From assembly GCA_003024785.1 (NCBI GenBank), contig PUQB01000012.1, positions 1,419,891 through 1,483,890 on the forward strand: 64,000 nucleotides of DNA, written 5' to 3'. Positions 60,266-64,000 of this stretch are shown here, in pieces (positions within the stretch are counted from its first letter, which is position 1; the number at the start of each line of letters is the position of its first letter). The notes beneath the pieces were generated by a model, which saw only the letters and a list, made by a program, of their open reading frames with translations, did no database searches and had not been told where the DNA came from. The position numbers were made by a program, and so were the translations under genes. The stretch comes from Selaginella tamariscina. Taxonomy: Eukaryota; Streptophyta; Lycopodiopsida; Selaginellales; Selaginellaceae.

Positions 60266-61633
60266 TTATCTTTCGCTCTCCTTCTCGTGTCGCCTTTTTT
60301 GTGGTTTGAACCATGCAACCTTAACAATACTATTTTTTGTGATTACTTCAAGTGTGTCGATAATTTGACCCATCCAAATAGGTTGATTATATGACGCATT
60401 TGGAGTAATGAGAACCATCATTAGTTTTTGAAGATCCTGGCAGCAATCAAAGTATACTTTAGGTTTTTGGTTCCTTTGTCCAACAAAGTGTGGGGTTTGC
60501 ACTTCCACATCACTACTGGCTTCTATGTCGTCTGTGCTCAGTGATGTCATTTCAATCTCCTCTCGCCACCTTGTTTTAAGCCAAAAAGGGTGTTGCAATT
60601 TTGTACTTGTGACAGTAGGCCCTTCCAACTCTCGAACAACAGTCTCCCAATAGTCAACCACATGCTTATATGTTCTGAGTAACCAGTTGCCTTATCAGAA
60701 TTCTTTGGCATCGATTTTTGAACCCATGCCACATATTTTTTGATGCCATCAATAATAACCTCTTGTTCCTTGAGCTGGGCACTCAATGGAATAGGGTCTG
60801 GTTGTCCTTCTGGGAGAAGTGGCTTTCCATTCTCTCCACTTTTGAAGAGCATTAACCCCTCTTTCGGTAACCACTCATGCTCTAATGGTCGTAACTTGTA
60901 CTGCATAATAGGTATACCATCTCGTATGGAGAAAAAGAATTGTAGCGACACAAGGTGACCAACTAAAGAATCACTCCCCTCTTTTATATACTCCTTGAGA
61001 AATTTTTTGAAGTCTGGCACCTCAGTCACAAGCAACACAAGCTTTTTTTGGAGATGTAGTTTTCAAAAAGATTCATCATATGCGGTAAGGTAAGTGCACT
61101 TGTCCTTTTTGTAGAGTTGGAGACCTTGCTAAAGAACGCATCAATATCTTCATGAGTGTGACCAACCATAAGAAAACTGAGCGTGATTGTTTCAAACACA
61201 CCTTTGGCAACAAGCATTGACAAGTATGCTAGCACATATCTAGAAAATAAAAGTAAGTATGAGCTTGAGAAACCCTTAAGTAAAATGATTTACCTATTTT
61301 GTTCTCGCCTGCACAATTATCCATCTGTAAAAGCAAATGACGAGGAAGCTTATTTGATGTTAAAGACACATGTACACTATTTGAGCTAGATCCCTCCACT
61401 GAACTTGAACTCTCAACAGGGCCATCTGTTTTTTGTGCAGGTTTGCTAACAATGCCTCTCATATTCCCAAGTAGCCAAGTGTAAGACGTGTTCATGAGAG
61501 CATTATGTAAAGGTTGAAGGTGTTGTTTCTTCACTTTGAGATTATTGATAGGACTTGTTTGTGAGTGGGCTTCAAGGTTTCGAAACACATGGCCAACGAC
61601 CCAATAGTGAATTGAGAGTCCGCTAGACACCAA
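60266..61633 (-). pseudogene. DUF7869-type (transposase-like) protein, incomplete
   Basis: On the minus strand QMDNCAGENK (about 61305) is followed, after an intron or shift, by AYLSMLVAKGVFETITLSFLMVGHTHEDIDAFFSKVS (about 61130-61235). These are the core motifs of the DUF7869 family found in many plants and animals. Its function is unknown; the conserved D-N and HTHEDID residues suggest a metal-dependent RNase H-like or transposase fold (inference). Downstream frames (MLLVTEVPDFKKFLKEYI..., 60547-61038, and MVDYWETVVRELEGP..., 60266-60661) look like its C-terminal part. Upstream, a frame at 61229-61633 includes HYWVVGHVFRNLEAHSQ. No start is seen, and the upstream end abuts an LTR element at 61692. 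Confidence 0.65.
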
Positions 61634-61691
61634 TAGTGAAAAGTGAAATTATCCATATTCACAACCGTGTCCATGTGTTAGCACACCTGTC

Positions 61692-62236
61692 TGTCACGAC
61701 CCGATACAGAATACAGGATTCCGGATACAGGACATGGGTTGCAGGACTTTCCTACAGGATTCCGGATACAGGATTCGGTTGCAGGATATTCCTACAGGAT
61801 ATGCCACAGGATATGCCTAGAGGATAAGGGACATGTGGACTCATCTTAGCCTCTGCATGCATGCAATCACTTTTGCATGCATGCAACCACTTTTGCATGC
61901 ATGCCTAGATTAGCTCTTGGAGTTGTGAGCATAAAAGCTCCGACCTAATTGTTGTACAATCAGTTACTATCAACACCAGTCTTACTACGATCAATTTCGT
62001 CTTGTCTTGTTTCGTCTTGTTTCCTGTTCTGTTCCTGTCTCGCTCCTGTTCCTGTCCTGCTCCGGGATCCTGTCCTGTTCTGTCTCGCTCCCGGATCCTA
62101 TCCTGATCCTGTCTTGCTCTTAGATCCGTCCTGTTCTATTTCCAGTTCCTGTCCTGCTCTCGGTCCTGTTCCTGAGTCAGGCCTTCCTGTCCTTGGAATC
62201 CTGTTCCTTTCCTGGTTCCTGGATCGTGGCTTGACA
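61692..62236 (+). repeat. Probable 5' LTR of the third element
   Basis: Begins TGTCACGACC and ends CTTGACA, so the ends form the inverted pair TGTCA/TGACA. Length is about 545 bp. Inside are repeats of ACAGGATTCCGGATACAGG (61708-61800), TTTTGCATGCATGC units (61855-61905), a TATA-like GCATAAAAGC at about 61929, and a CCTGT-rich degenerate tandem tract (62000-62225). The boundary is inferred because the partner LTR lies outside the window, and no canonical primer-binding site was seen after 62236. Confidence 0.6.
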
Positions 62237-62334
62237 GTTTGATAATAGTAACTGCTTCATAGTTCTCCGTTTTCCAGCTACCTTTTTCTTGATTCCTTTC
62301 CTTCATTTTCCTCCTTTTTTCCTTTCCTAAGATC

Positions 62335-63310
62335 ATGGCTGATTTTGAGCGTTTTCAACACGAGCACCAAATGCTACTTCACGAGCTGGCCACTTTGCGG
62401 CCAAGTGGTCACCGACCTGCAAGGTTCACCACTGCGGCACATGCAGCTGCTGATGCATCCTCCAAGGCTGCGCGCAGGCTCTCTCAGGCATCGGTGGTTT
62501 CCTCCTCATCAAACTTTTCTTCGGAGCCGAAGGTTAGCATGCCAGAGAAGTTCAGTGGTAATCGTGCCGATTTCCAAGGTTTCCTGAATCAGATCCGACT
62601 CTTGATCCGTATGCAACCACGGCCTACTCCTGATGCTCAAAAGAGTGGGTCTTTTGGCATCCTTACTAAGTGGATCTCCACGGGCTTGGGTTGCCCCCTT
62701 GCTGGAGCGTGACGATCCATTGATGGAAGACTTTGAAGGTTTCGTGGCTGCCTTTGAAGCCTGTTTTGGAGATCCTGATAAGTACCGTTCTGCATGCACG
62801 AAGTTACGGAAGCTCACTCAAGGATCCCGACCAGCTTCCGTCTATGCATCCGAATTTCAGCAACTTTGCACGAACATTCCATGGGACGAGACTGCATTGA
62901 TCGAACACTTCCGTTTTGGGTTGAGGGACGACGTGAAGGACCTTCTCCTTACGTTACCGGATGCCCAAACATTAGCGGAGATCATGCAACAAGCTGTTCG
63001 TTGCGACAACCGTTTGTTCGAGCGTCGTCAGGAAAGATCCCGTCAACAGTTCCTGCAAACCAATCCTGCAGCTGTGGTACATGTTCCTGCACCACCTTCT
63101 GGAGTAGTTCCTATGGAGGTTGAGAAATCCAAGCGTGGCTCTCTTTCCGCTGCGAGAAGCAACGTCGTCGCAGTGAGAACCTGTGCTTGTATTGTGGTGG
63201 AGCAGGACACAAGGTGGCAGATTGTCCTATTAAAGCCAGGAACTTCAAGACGCGTGAAGTTGAAGCTGAAGTTCAGTCGGAAAACTCCAATGTCCACTTC
63301 GTCTAGGAGC
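62335..63310 (+). CDS. gag: Gag with CCHC knuckle, frame-broken
   Basis: The start MADFERFQHEHQMLLHELATL leads through a Ser/Ala-rich stretch to MPEKFSGNRADFQGFLNQI, a typical plant gypsy Gag entry (PEKFSG). A frame shift near 62640 leads to SPRAWVAPLLERDDPLMEDFEGFVAAF and YRSACTKLRKLTQGSRPASVYASEFQQL, the retrotransposon Gag core. PMEVE is followed, after another shift near 63150, by the knuckle CLYCGGAGHKVADC (CX2CX4HX4C). Confidence 0.8.
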
Positions 63311-63369
63311 CGCGAAGTTGGACGTAGGTGCAGGCTCCATTGGTGCTGCTCATACCATCCCATCACTTA

Positions 63370-64000
63370 AGTTTCCTGTACACATTCATCTTAATAATCG
63401 AGAGCTCATGGAGTTTGCCTTGTTAGACACTGGTGCAAATGCATGCTTCATGGATGACACGTTTGCAACTCAACATGGCATTTCGGTGGTGAAGTTGAAG
63501 CGTGCAGTTCCTGTAGAGGTGGCCGATGGGCGTCTAATTGCTTCTGGCGCAGTTACCCATGCTACCGAACCTCTCTCCTGCAGGTATGGCACATTCAACT
63601 GTTCAATTTCCTTCAACTTGATCAAGACTCGGTCGACTCCCATCATTTTGGGCATGCCATGGTTCGTTGTTGCAAATCCGCAGATCGACTGGAGGTCTAG
63701 GACGCTCACGTTTTCCTCTCCACAGCTAGGATCAATCCTGTACCTTCCTGTGCAGGATACATCCTTAGTATCTGAGGCAGTACAAGCTACAGGATTGACC
63801 GTGCCTGTTCCTGTACCAGTGTTGAAGACTCCTCCTCGACAGGATTCACCTCATGTCAGTTCCTCAGCACATCCGCAGGCTCTCTCCACTCCTGTAAGTT
63901 TGCGGTGTCCTGTACAGGGTTCTTCCAATCCTGTATCAGTGTCGAAGGTTCCTCCTCAACAGGATCCACCTCCTGTTGATTCGTCAGCACATTCGCAGGC
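63370..64000 (+). CDS. pol: Aspartic protease and start of Pol, partial
   Basis: The frame is open to the window end. LLDTGANACFMDD is the retroviral-type protease active site, and TPIILGMPWFVVANPQIDW is the conserved C-terminal flap region. After the protease comes a Pro/Ser/Val-rich linker (VPVPVLKTPPRQDS) with repeated CCTGT-containing codons, before the expected RT. Confidence 0.8.

Larger units (their letters stand above)
61692..64000 (+). mobile_element. 5' part of a third LTR retrotransposon (runs off the window)
   Basis: A probable 5' LTR (61692-62236), a leader, a Gag frame from 62335 and an aspartic protease near 63410-63720 lie in order on the plus strand. The element continues past the window end, so RT and integrase and the 3' LTR are not visible. 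The Gag type (PF03732-like, ending PMEVE before a CCHC knuckle) indicates Ty3/gypsy. Its sequence differs from the two minus-strand elements. Confidence 0.8.

Overview
The window is nuclear DNA of a land plant, most likely a seed-free one (moss, lycophyte or fern grade). The evidence is plant-type genes with many short introns, a DUF26 receptor kinase, E-motif PPR fragments, telo-box-like 5' leaders (TTAGGGTTT variants), Ty3/gypsy LTR elements and a DUF7869 gene. The background is very AT-rich and full of TG/CA, TA and GA/CT microsatellites. The lineage is inference; no marker in the window fixes the species.

Layout. 1-9.7 kb: AT-rich DNA, exon 1 of an alpha/beta-hydrolase lipase-like gene, a young Ty3/gypsy element (3286-8082) and a PPR scrap. 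10.6-32.3 kb: the gene-dense core, holding PEX5 (minus strand), then on the plus strand PRP17/CDC40, a GRDH-like short-chain dehydrogenase, 3-ketodihydrosphingosine reductase, a PHD/Myb telobox-type protein, a small unknown 5-exon gene and an ARM-repeat gene. 33-35 kb: a possible membrane-protein gene and a decayed PPR gene. 35.4-54.2 kb: a mosaic of segmental duplications. It has three copies of one module (A inverted, B and C direct), two copies of a cysteine-rich receptor kinase (one broken), GC-rich arrays of alternately oriented ~72-bp units, and an unrecognised gene with an internal tandem repeat. 54.6-64 kb: a decayed gypsy element, a DUF7869 gene and the 5' part of a third LTR element that runs off the window.

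The core genes do not form one pathway. They are housekeeping functions: peroxisomal import, splicing, aldehyde/sugar dehydrogenase, sphingolipid synthesis and chromatin/telomere-type DNA binding. PEX5 and PRP17 share a 165-bp divergent promoter.

Nearly every conserved gene carries one or more single-base frame breaks, mostly in or beside short homopolymers. Adding or removing one base usually restores both the family sequence and the intron phase. I read most of these as uncorrected sequencing indels rather than pseudogenes, but raw reads are needed to decide. Exon coordinates were read by eye from GT/AG sites and family similarity and may be off by a base or two. No tRNA, rRNA or CRISPR was seen.
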